Assembly: GCA_946406115.1 (NCBI GenBank)
Contig: OX291557.1
Coordinates: 7,782,501-7,846,500, forward strand
DNA from: Apoda limacodes
Taxonomy: Eukaryota; Arthropoda; Insecta; Lepidoptera; Limacodidae
Direction of reading: 5' to 3'
DNA: 64,000 nt
The position numbers were made by a program, and so were the translations under genes. The notes beneath the pieces were generated by a model, which was not told the origin of the DNA, did no database searches, and was given only the letters and a program-made list of their open reading frames with translations. Of this stretch, positions 20,643-29,053 are shown one piece after another. Every line of letters starts with the position of its first letter. The stretch's first letter is position 1.

Positions 20643-22760
20643 ATGCCACCCCCTCCGTTGCGCCATCCCCCCAACAGGGGTCGGGGAGTAAGGAAGCGAC
20701 AGGTATGGTCGCGTTCTCAGCCACCGGCAGTAGTGGCCCGCAACCTTTTTACGGGACAGGTTACTGCCGCCGACGGCACTTTCGCCGCAGCCTTCCCACC
20801 GTCGCGCCCTCCGCCGGCTGCGTCTATGGTCTCAGCCCGCTCGGGCACCACGAGCTACGCCACTTCGGAGACAGGTGACGAGTACGAGTATTTTCAAGAT
20901 GAAGAACTCCCCGCCATGCTGTCTCCCATCCAGGCCTCACCTCCATCGAACATAGTCTCGCCGCACAAGGTAATAGCCAGCTCCGCGGCAAACTCAGACA
21001 TTGTTATTCACGCCCCGCCAGCGTCGGTCCCGCGCGACGCTTCAACTGTGTCCCCGTCGACGACGACGCCAATTAACCCCCCGCCACGCGACAACCCGCC
21101 CTCGATCGCTCTTAAAACGAGCGACCCACGCAGGACTATGGGCCGTGAGGTACGACCCTTTTCTTTAAGCCCGTTCAAAGACCCAGCCGAACAAGCCCGC
21201 GCAGCAGCAAGGGAGACCACGACCTACGTATCCGCCCCAACAACGACCCCGCCGCAAGTAGCAGCGACCAATGTGGAGCAAATGGAGACCAATTCTCCCC
21301 AAAACATTAACCAATCCTACGCGCACGTGTCGGCCATTCCTGCCTCGCCTACAACCAGCCAGCCTCAAAAGCCTAAGGAACAAGCAAAAGCCAGGTACCC
21401 ACCGATCATTGTAGAAAACCTGCCTCAATGGTCGGTACATCTCAAAAAGCAGCGCTCCCTCCTGAAGCACGCCCCGCACGCGCGCCCTTTTGGCAAAGGC
21501 GTGCGTTTCTTGCCGCAATCGCCGGAGGAATACAGGGTGGTGGCGGCCTATATCGACGAGGTCTCAAAAGCGGACAATACCGTGTCCTGGTATTGTTATA
21601 GTCTGGATAATGAGAGACCTCAAAAGCTAGCGATCAAAGGACTCCCTCTCGACGCGCCGTTGGAGGAAATAGCCGCTGAAATGAACGCACTCGGATATCC
21701 CCTGTCGCACATTCGCCAAATCCCGGGGGCAAGAGGCCGCCCCTACTGCATATACTTCGGCCAACTGGAACGCAGGTACGAACAAAGTGAGCTTCAAAAT
21801 GTTTATAAAATCACAGAGCTCCTCAGCATGTCCGGCGTCAGCATCACCGCATGGAAGGCAAAGCCCGGGCCGGCGCAGTGCCACCGATGCCAAGCATTCG
21901 GCCACTCATCGGCCAACTGTCATCGCCCAATCCGATGTGTACGCTGCGGAGAGGGCCACCAAACCTCGGACTGCAAACGCGACAGGGAAGCGACCCCAAC
22001 GTGCGCAAACTGTAAGCGAGAGCATGCAGCTAACGATAGGTCCTGTCCTATGTACAAGAGGGAAGCGCGAAAAATGGGGGTGAAAAATGCCCCCCCCGCT
22101 CCAAAACCGCCACCGACACGCAATGAAGCGCCGGTACCTCTACCAGTAATAGGGGTACAAGAATACGACCGTACTCAGGAGCCAACTCTTATACCACCCG
22201 CCAACCCCCCGACAGAAAGGTCTCAACCCCTTAAAAAGAGGTCAAAAAGAGGTCGCAGAGGTAAGGCTAAAACTTGCCCAAATATTATTGACGTGCCTAC
22301 TTCAGTCCCAGCGGTCGAAACACAGATGGCGCCACCGCCGTCTGTGGCCACGCCCACCGTCGCTGCCCCGCCCACCGTCGCTGCCGCGCCCCGCGCCCAA
22401 CCTCAACCCCTATTGCCCACACCGGCGTCGGCGTCGGCGTCGTTGTTGTTCAAACCCCCCCAACCCCCCATACCCGCAAGATCGCAAGCCCCATCCATTG
22501 TACCTCAGCAAAAGGTAAATTTTAATTTTAATAATTTGCCATCAGTTGCCTCCGCCGCGCCACCCCCTAGGGGTCGCGCATCTCTCTCCGGGGGTGCGTA
22601 CTGTGTCTCACCATTGTCACTCAGCATAGCCAGAGCGTCCATCGCTGCGCTCAACGCAGCCATAGAGGCCATCGCGATCGGACAAAACCCGATGCCCGCA
22701 TTACTGCACGGCCTGCAGCAACTTACCTACCTCCTGGTCCAAGAATTCTCTTCAATCTAA
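20643..22760 (+). CDS. LINE-B ORF1 (gag-like RNA-binding protein)
   Basis: 705 residues from ATG 20643 (MPPPPLRHPPNRGRGVRKRQ), homologous from its first residues to LINE-A ORF1, which supports the start. Residues 1-240 are Pro/Ser/Thr-rich with NLFTGQVTAADG conserved. From about residue 331 a PRE_C2HC-type domain begins (IKGLPLDAPLEEIAAEM). At about 412-480 lie three zinc knuckles (CHRCQAFGHSSANC, CVRCGEGHQTSDC, CANCKREHAANDRSC). Then come a basic patch (KKRSKRGRRGKAK) and a Pro/Ala-rich tail ending in a helix-like ALNAAIEAIAIGQNPMPAL segment, conserved in LINE-A. It ends at the TAA immediately before the endonuclease coding region. Likely role: binding element RNA and nucleic-acid chaperone. 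Confidence 0.93.
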   Translation: MPPPPLRHPPNRGRGVRKRQVWSRSQPPAVVARNLFTGQVTAADGTFAAAFPPSRPPPAASMVSARSGTTSYATSETGDEYEYFQDEELPAMLSPIQASPPSNIVSPHKVIASSAANSDIVIHAPPASVPRDASTVSPSTTTPINPPPRDNPPSIALKTSDPRRTMGREVRPFSLSPFKDPAEQARAAARETTTYVSAPTTTPPQVAATNVEQMETNSPQNINQSYAHVSAIPASPTTSQPQKPKEQAKARYPPIIVENLPQWSVHLKKQRSLLKHAPHARPFGKGVRFLPQSPEEYRVVAAYIDEVSKADNTVSWYCYSLDNERPQKLAIKGLPLDAPLEEIAAEMNALGYPLSHIRQIPGARGRPYCIYFGQLERRYEQSELQNVYKITELLSMSGVSITAWKAKPGPAQCHRCQAFGHSSANCHRPIRCVRCGEGHQTSDCKRDREATPTCANCKREHAANDRSCPMYKREARKMGVKNAPPAPKPPPTRNEAPVPLPVIGVQEYDRTQEPTLIPPANPPTERSQPLKKRSKRGRRGKAKTCPNIIDVPTSVPAVETQMAPPPSVATPTVAAPPTVAAAPRAQPQPLLPTPASASASLLFKPPQPPIPARSQAPSIVPQQKVNFNFNNLPSVASAAPPPRGRASLSGGAYCVSPLSLSIARASIAALNAAIEAIAIGQNPMPALLHGLQQLTYLLVQEFSSI

Positions 22761-25444
22761 GGATTGTATACTGGAATCCAGGGGGGGTAAGAGGTAAGAC
22801 CGATGACCTCAGGTTGCTAGTCCAGCAGCATGATATTCATATTGTGCTGTTGGGCGAAACCAAGTTACGACCTGAGCAACCATTATGTCTACCTAATTAT
22901 TTCGTCTACAGGCGGGACGAAATAAATGCCACAAATAACATCGCTTACAGGGGCACAGCAGTGCTGATTCGTAGAGACCTTGTCCACGAAAGTTTACCCC
23001 TGCCAAGCTTTGTCTCAACTAGAGCGATAGGCATCAAACTAAAAGTCGGTAACACCGAACTTAAGGTTTACGCCGCCTACAAACCACCTAAGGTGCCTTT
23101 CATTTCCGGCGATATAAAAAATATTATGTCCGACGACACGCCCACACTTATACTCGGCGATCTCAACGCCAAACACCGACAATGGGGCTCAAGAATTTCA
23201 TCCAATGAAGGTAGAGACTTGAAAATCGATGCCGCGGCGCACAATTACGTCGTAATTGGTCCCGGCTCCCCCACTCATTATCCCTCTCAGGATTTATTTC
23301 AACCAGACGTACTAGACATAGCACTAGCCCGTAATATCAGTTGGCCCATCTCTTTAGAAACCCTCCATGATATCGATTCGCAACACCTTCCCATTTTACT
23401 GGTCCTCGGAGTTTCTATTAGGGATAAACCTTTACCACCCATGAAAAACTTCACGGACTGGACAAAATACCAAGAATTACTGAACTCATTTAAACTCCCT
23501 CCCGGTGGCCTGTCTACTCCACAGGAAGTGGAAACAGCCACTCAGTCACTTACTTTTGCTATCTCCTCCGCACTTGCTCAGTGCACCACGTCTGCCAAGT
23601 CAACCTCGGGGAAAAGTTTACTACCGGCACATCTCCGTAGTAAACTTAGCCAAAAACGAGAGCTTCGTAGACTGTGGTGCCGAACTCGTTGCCCAACAAT
23701 TAAAAAAGAGTTGAATAAGTTAGGTACTGAGCTATCGAACCAAATTTCATCTTATCGGAAATGGTCTTGGGATAACACAATCTCAAAGGCCAGCGACAAC
23801 GATACCGCTCTATATCGTTTAGCTCGCTGTATGACCAACACCCCTGCACCCATACACCCCCTTGTAGACACGCTAGGTAACCGTCTGTACTCAGCTGAGG
23901 AACGCGCGGGTTTACTGGCGGACCATTTCAAGGACCAATTTAGGCCCAATCCCATTGTCGACCACGCCCACGCAACATTGGTTGAGGAGCGTATACAACA
24001 GATCCTTACTAGTCATATTGACCCACTTAGAGGTGACGATTTTATCTCCCCTAAGGAGGTCAAAAAATTTATATCTTTTTTAAATAAAAGGAAATCTCCC
24101 GGCCCTGACGGAATTCCGAACACGGCCCTATTAATGTTGCCTAGGAAAGGTCTTGTGGCCTTAACCCGTATTTTTAACGGAATCCTGCGCACAGGTTTCT
24201 TTCCCACGGCCTGGAGGACAGGCAAAATTATTGTCATACCGAAGCCTGGCAAGAGCCGCCAGAAACCAGAGCATTATCGCCCGATCACTCTACTTTCTAA
24301 CATAGCCAAACTGTTCGAACGTCTTTTATTGAAAAGGATATCACCTTTTATCAATCTAAGGCCAGAACAGTTTGGTTTTAGAAGTAATCATAGTACCACT
24401 CTTCAGCTTACTCGCGTCTTACACCATATGGCCTTTGAGATGAACAAGGGCAGGTACACGGTCGGGGTCTTTCTCGATATAGAGAAGGCCTTTGATCGTG
24501 TATGGCACGCCGGCTTACTGTTCAAACTCTCTGAGACCAATTTACCCCCCATGTTTGGGCGAATAATAGCCTCCTTTCTGGAGGGGCGGAGTTTCTATGT
24601 TTCGGTTGACAATAAAAACTCCCCTATTAAGACCATTACAGCGGGGGTCCCACAAGGCAGTTGCCTCTCCCCTCTGTTGTATGCACTTTTCACCAATGAC
24701 ATTCCTACGCTTAGCGATAGCGGTCTATCGCCAGGAACACAGGACGTCACCCTAGCATTGTATGCTGACGACAGCGCGTACATGAGCTCATCCCGCAAGT
24801 CCCATTTAGCTGCCGCTAAAATGCAGCGATTATTGGATATCCTCCCGTGCTGGCTTGACAAGTGGAGGATAGCAGTAAACGCCTCAAAAACGGCAGCCAT
24901 CTTAACCGGCCAACAGAGACTATTACCTAAGGAGCTTGTATTCCGCGGACAGGTAATTGAGTGGCAGAGCAGTGTGAAATACCTTGGCTGCCTTATCGAC
25001 CGCAGGTTGCGCATGACCAAAATGGTCGAGCATGCGACAGCCAGAGCGGTCGGCGCCAGGGCGGCTTTAAGGCCACTATTTTCATCTGACCTGCCGCTTA
25101 AAACCAAAGTCCGGCTATACAAGCTCTATGTTAGGTCCCGTTTGACGTACGCCGCGCCGGCTTGGTACGCATTGCTATCCGCCACTAAAAAGAAAAAGAT
25201 CCAAGTTGTGCAAAACAAGTCGCTAAGGATAATAACGGGCGCTCCGCGTTACGTCCGCAACGACACAATTGCTAGGGACACAAAGGCAGAGCCGGTAGGT
25301 GAGTTTATCGCCAGACTGGCCGCCCGGCTGTTTGACATGGCGGACAACAGTGCGCATCCACACCTAAGGGGCATTGCGCCGTTACATGCCCGTCCACCGG
25401 AAGGCCGACCTCTCCCTAGGGAGTTAATTCCCCCGAAAAACTAA
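22757..25444 (+). CDS. LINE-B ORF2: endonuclease-reverse transcriptase
   Basis: The open frame encodes about 895 residues from the first endonuclease motif (LRIVYWNPGG), which overlaps the ORF1 stop codon. The endonuclease shows LLGETKLR, LILGDLNAKHRQWGS and DIDSQHLPI. RT shows RKSPGPDGIPNTAL, YRPITLLSNIAKLFERLL, FLDIEKAFDRVWH, AGVPQGSCLSPLLYALFTND and LALYADDSAYMSS, and the C-terminus matches LINE-A. There is no RNase H. The frame is open back to a TAG at about 22568 but contains no ATG before or at the endonuclease start. Initiation must therefore be non-AUG, by reinitiation, or by -1 frameshifting from ORF1. I placed the start at the first conserved residue; the true start is unresolved. 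Confidence 0.9.
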   Translation, partial: LRIVYWNPGGVRGKTDDLRLLVQQHDIHIVLLGETKLRPEQPLCLPNYFVYRRDEINATNNIAYRGTAVLIRRDLVHESLPLPSFVSTRAIGIKLKVGNTELKVYAAYKPPKVPFISGDIKNIMSDDTPTLILGDLNAKHRQWGSRISSNEGRDLKIDAAAHNYVVIGPGSPTHYPSQDLFQPDVLDIALARNISWPISLETLHDIDSQHLPILLVLGVSIRDKPLPPMKNFTDWTKYQELLNSFKLPPGGLSTPQEVETATQSLTFAISSALAQCTTSAKSTSGKSLLPAHLRSKLSQKRELRRLWCRTRCPTIKKELNKLGTELSNQISSYRKWSWDNTISKASDNDTALYRLARCMTNTPAPIHPLVDTLGNRLYSAEERAGLLADHFKDQFRPNPIVDHAHATLVEERIQQILTSHIDPLRGDDFISPKEVKKFISFLNKRKSPGPDGIPNTALLMLPRKGLVALTRIFNGILRTGFFPTAWRTGKIIVIPKPGKSRQKPEHYRPITLLSNIAKLFERLLLKRISPFINLRPEQFGFRSNHSTTLQLTRVLHHMAFEMNKGRYTVGVFLDIEKAFDRVWHAGLLFKLSETNLPPMFGRIIASFLEGRSFYVSVDNKNSPIKTITAGVPQGSCLSPLLYALFTNDIPTLSDSGLSPGTQDVTLALYADDSAYMSSSRKSHLAAAKMQRLLDILPCWLDKWRIAVNASKTAAILTGQQRLLPKELVFRGQVIEWQSSVKYLGCLIDRRLRMTKMVEHATARAVGARAALRPLFSSDLPLKTKVRLYKLYVRSRLTYAAPAWYALLSATKKKKIQVVQNKSLRIITGAPRYVRNDTIARDTKAEPVGEFIARLAARLFDMADNSAHPHLRGIAPLHARPPEGRPLPRELIPPKN

Positions 25445-25462
25445 GCCTTTTGCTTAGTTTTT
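25436..25462 (+). promoter_or_regulatory. LINE-B hairpin over the ORF2 stop codon
   Basis: Perfect 11-bp stem: AAAAACTAAGC (25436-25446), loop CTTTT, GCTTAGTTTTT (25452-25462). The TAA stop is at 25442-25444 inside the stem. It has the same position and stem length as in LINE-A, with different sequence. Confidence 0.8.
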
Positions 25463-25618
25463 TCATTTTTAAATTGCCAAAAAATTGTTTTATTGTTTTA
25501 ATTTTTTCAAATTCTTTCCAACTTTTTCGTAATTTCTTCATTTTTGTTTTATTTTATATTGGTTTTGTTTATTCCTTTGTTTTTATTTTTAATTTGGTTT
25601 TTGTTTATTCCTTTCTTC
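25463..25618 (+). other. LINE-B 3' UTR U-rich tract
   Basis: A T-rich tract between the stop-codon hairpin and the terminal hairpins, equivalent to 19816-20099 in LINE-A. Confidence 0.75.
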
Positions 25619-25800
25619 GCCACTTTTTAAGTGGCCATTATGTTGTCAGGGGGCCTGAAAAGTAGGCCCTCTCTAAAAAAGCACCGTGGGTGCATTCACC
25701 CACGAGACTCGCCCGGGTCATGGGGTAAAACATAGTTCTTACCCCGACACCCGTACCTCTTTTTACCCGACAGGGGTAAAAGAAGATGTCCACGTACGCC
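25619..25800 (+). ncRNA. LINE-B structured 3' terminal RNA module
   Basis: Helices in order: GCCACTT/AAGTGGC (25619-25625, 25629-25635); GGGCCT/AGGCCC with loop GAAAAGT (25651-25656, 25664-25669); CGTGGGTG/CACCCACG (25685-25692, 25697-25704); CGGGT/ACCCG (25714-25718, 25749-25753) enclosing GGGGTAA/TTACCCC (25722-25728, 25739-25745); and TTTTACCC/GGGTAAAA (25761-25768, 25774-25781). The single-stranded parts GAAAAGT, GCCCGGGTCATGG and CCCCGACACCCG are shared with LINE-A. There is no poly(A) before the target duplication. Confidence 0.75.
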
Positions 25801-25813
25801 TAGCTCCACGGCA
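25801..25813 (+). repeat. LINE-B target-site duplication (right)
   Basis: TAGCTCCACGGCA, matching 20284-20296. BEL LTR sequence resumes from here. Confidence 0.88.
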
Positions 25814-26520
25814 AAGTGCGCGGGAGTTTGTTGAACTAAGCAAAAGGTTAAGAGCGTAATCCACAACGTATTGCTTATTTTGTAAAAATTCACGCTCTTA
25901 CTTTTCATACAATACACAAATACAAATTTTACACTGATAGATTTTAACTATTTACGTATTATTAAGAATTATTAAGAATTTAACTCAACTCTGCTTGAGT
26001 ACATATCTTACACTACATGTTATTTACGCCTAAACTATTATTTTACATCGTATATTTTATTTTTGACAATCCTACATATTAAATCCTTACTGACATTACC
26101 TATAGTTACTAAGTTTACACGAGATATTATTTACGAAATACATGCGCTTCCTTAAGTTATTTCTACGTTATTTCTTATATATCTTACTATTTATTTAACC
26201 TTCTTACTTAAAATGTACATAGTTGAGCAAACCTTATGTACTCTATCTCACATTGCAACGACATACTTCTATCCTAGTTGTTGTGACTTTATTTTTCGTC
26301 ACTTGCAACGTTACAACTTAGTATTATTTATTTATCATATAATTCACAAACCTTACAACTTACTAACTTATTATTTTACGTATCGTTTTAGAGCTACCCT
26401 ATTGTGTCAATACGACTTTATTTATCAAAAAATCCTTATTTAAACATGTTTACATTTTAATCCTTATATCCTATCCTATCCTATCCTTATTTATGTGTTT
26501 CGTGTGGTCCGTCGCTAACA
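25810..26520 (-). repeat. BEL/Pao 5' LTR, outer part
   Basis: The outer 711 bp of the split LTR, matching 7439-8144 except for one extra CTATC unit near 26475. In element sense this is the LTR start, presumably the promoter-proximal part. It is followed by the duplication gttat at 26521-26525. Confidence 0.93.
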
Positions 26521-26525
26521 GTTAT
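26521..26525. repeat. Target-site duplication of BEL/Pao element (right)
   Basis: gttat, matching 6627-6631. Confidence 0.85.
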
Positions 26526-27911
26526 TATTATTTTAAATAGTTGGATGCATAATTTAACCATTACCACAACGTTTTGATTTGATTCTTTCATTAAAACCAA
26601 TTTAATTAACGTTTAGAATTTATTTTGGGATTATAGATAATGCGATTTAATCTGCTTAAGTTATGTGTTACCTAAGGCAGTGTTAACTGTACCTGATACG
26701 AACATTCTCTTGCACCGCACTATATTCAAAATTCTAAAGTGTGCTTGTACGTTCAACGATTTGTCCTTCTATAACTCTGCAACGTAAAAAGGAATCGACG
26801 AGAATTATAGCACAGAAATAGTTTATAGCTTTTTATTCCAATCAAGATTTTCCCACGGGAATGACTTTTTTGCATTTTATATCTATATTTCAAATATTTA
26901 CTTCCTTAGCGTCGCGTCGTAACGAAATATTTTTGCCAAATGCCAACATTTTTGGCACAAACATAGCTAAACTGATAAATATAGATATATACTACTATTT
27001 ATCCCGATCGAGAGCTGTACCCTTAACTTTTGGCACTGATATAGCTAACAGAATAAGAATAGGATATAGAATACTTTTTATTCAGATTAAGGTGTATTCA
27101 TCTTTTTTTCATACAAACTGCGTTACATCATCAGCTATAGACATTTCACTACTCAAAACATGTTATTATCATAAAGCGCTATAATATATTCGAAAAACGT
27201 ATATTCATCACTAAAATACCAGTGGATTTTTAATAAAAAAAATTTTTTAATTGAGTTAAATAAATGCACTTATGAAATCAACAAAACTTCAGATATCATC
27301 GAAATTGACTAAGCATTTCATAAACTAATATGCATTTTAATAGCAATATGTGATAATAATGCATTTTAAGCAACTAAATGATTGTAGTTATGAATAAAGT
27401 GTACGGAAGGTTGTTAGGGAAAAATCTGATTCGGATTCACCTTAAGAGCTTCTTAAGGAATAGTTCTTTTAGCAGATGATACGGTACGGCACTATTCCCT
27501 CATGTTGCAACAGAGGAATGCGGAATGTGATCCACTGTTTTTCGGCACATGTAGATAACGAGAAAGCTCTTAGTACGTAGAATGCTTTTTATCTCGGTAG
27601 AGAATTCCCATGAGAATAGATTTTTTCTCGGGTGATATCGTGTGAAATTATTCTTTATATATTCGACTATAAAGTGGCCGTTTTATAGAAAATTAAAAGT
27701 AGCGGCACTAGTTAGCAGAGCTGGTATGCAGCGCCTTAATAAGACCAATGTTTCAACAACATCGCACGGGCGAGCGCACTCTCGCTTTGTAAAAAGCAAC
27801 ATGGTCAGTGAGAAAGGTGATTAATAACGAGGTTTTATAGGCTTTAGTCACGCAACAGTCTCCGGAGAGGCACGAGCTAACGCGTACAAATGGACGTTTT
27901 CTAAAGGAATT
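26526..27911. other. AT-rich non-genic stretch
   Basis: No gene is recognised. A 107-codon plus-strand open frame at 26861-27184 has no recognisable similarity and normal AT-rich composition. I treat it as chance. Confidence 0.55.
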
Positions 27912-29045
27912 AATGCTCTAATAAATATGACCGCTTCATAATAAATATAGCTGTTTTTCTACTTAAATTTATCATCTTACATTCAAGTATATAAGTAAAG
28001 AAAAATTACACTGATTTAACGAACGCATTTTTAACCGACTTCAAAAAAAGGGGGAGGTTCTCAATTCGACTGTATATATATATTTTTTTTGGTGTTCAGC
28101 CTTAACTTTTTTGTTTATGAACCGATTAACGTGATTTTTTTTATTCGACCGGATATACTTGCGAGTTGGTCCCATAGAAATTTTATCGAAATCGATTCAG
28201 TAGTTTAGTTTTTAGACAATTCCAAATAACTTTCCCTTGAAAAATGTCATCCAAATATCTTTCCCTTGAAAGAAGCACTTCGTCACTCAGAAGTAAAAAA
28301 TAAAAACTTTTTAATAAAAAATAAAAACCGGCTTCAAAAAGATGCACTTCATGCAAGTGAAGCGTGTTATTAACTGTTAGGTAAATTAAATAGAAACCAA
28401 CTTCAAACTGTAATTCGGATCAGATTTTTTAGAAACAAATAATTATTTTTACCTTTTTAGTGCATCTTTTAAATAGAAATATAATGCTCTAATAAATATG
28501 ACCGCTTCATAATAAATATAGCTGTTTTTCTACTTAAATTTATCATCTTACATTCAAGTGTATAAGTAAAGAAAACTTACACTGATTTAACGAACGCATT
28601 TTTAACCGACTTCAAAAAAAGGGGGAGGTTCTCAATTCGACTGTATATATATATTTTTTTTGGTGTTCAGCCATAACTTTTTTGTTTATGAACCGATTAA
28701 CGTGATTTTTTTTATTCGACAGGATATACTTGCGAGTTGGTCCCATAGAAATTTTATCGAAATCGATTCAGTAGTTTAGTTTTTAGACAATTCCAAATAA
28801 CTTTCCCTTGAAAAATTTCATCCAAATATCTTTCCCTTGAAAGAAGCACTTCGTCACTCAGAAGTAAAAAATGAATTTTTTTTAATAAAAAATAAAAACC
28901 GGCTTCAAAAAGATGCACTTCATGCAAGTGAAGCGTGTTATTAACTGTTAGGTAAATTAAATAGAAACCAACTTCAAACTGTAATTCGGATCAGATTTTT
29001 TTAGAAACAAGTAATTATTTTTACCTTTTTAGTGCATCTTTTTGA
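27912..29045. repeat. 571-bp tandem duplication of a dispersed repeat
   Basis: Unit 1 (27912-28482) and unit 2 (28483-29045) begin with AATGCTCTAATAAATATGAC and stay almost identical for over 500 bp. Differences are a few bases, such as an extra T. Each unit contains the common lepidopteran block AACCGACTTCAAAAAAAGGG and a CGGCTTCAAAAAGATGCACT block. A diverged piece of the same family is at 45667-45800. There is no coding potential. Confidence 0.88.
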
Positions 29046-29053
29046 AGCCGGTT
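28897..29053. mobile_element. Inverted-repeat element inside the duplication
   Basis: 23-bp perfect inverted repeats begin AACCGGCTTCAAAAAGATGC (28897-28919) and end GCATCTTTTTGAAGCCGGTT (29031-29053), bounding 157 bp. In the first duplicated unit the right arm is truncated (GTGCATCTTTTAAATAG). Confidence 0.6.

Larger units (their letters stand above)
20297..25800 (+). mobile_element. LINE-B: full-length jockey-like non-LTR retrotransposon
   Basis: A 5,504-bp element in the same orientation as LINE-A, flanked by a 13-bp duplication (TAGCTCCACGGCA at 20284-20296 and 25801-25813). It has a 346-bp 5' UTR, intact ORF1 (705 residues), open ORF2 and a 356-bp 3' UTR with hairpins, a T-rich tract and no poly(A). 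ORF2 resembles LINE-A ORF2 throughout, but by eye only about two-thirds of residues are identical. The two are therefore separate families rather than a recent tandem duplication. All coding hallmarks look intact, so it is a candidate autonomous copy. Confidence 0.93.
6632..26520 (-). mobile_element. BEL/Pao LTR retrotransposon, interrupted by two LINEs
   Basis: The whole element runs on the minus strand. It has a 3' LTR at 6632-8144 and an internal region at 8145-13845. The 5' LTR at 13846-26520 is split at 14652 by LINE-A and LINE-B. LTRs start TGTTAGCGACGG and end CGTAACA in element sense, and the 5-bp duplications match. The internal region encodes gag, an aspartic protease, RT, RNase H and integrase in BEL/Pao order, but the frame is broken in several places. 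Excluding the two LINEs and one copy of their target duplication, the element is about 8.7 kb. Confidence 0.93.

Noticed and set aside
22685..22691. A AAC CCG as a programmed -1 frameshift site
   Set aside because: It fits the XXXYYYZ pattern in frame, but CCC in the second triplet is poor. LINE-A has AAATCCG at the same place, so it is not conserved. I kept it only as a weak candidate within the ORF2 finding.
14653..25800. Assignment of the LINE pair to telomere- or rDNA-specific R1/TRAS/SART elements
   Set aside because: The target is neither TTAGG repeats nor rDNA. ORF1 has a PRE_C2HC-type domain with Jockey-style zinc knuckles.
26861..27184. 107-codon open frame
   Set aside because: AT-rich Phe/Ile/Leu/Tyr composition typical of chance frames; no motif.
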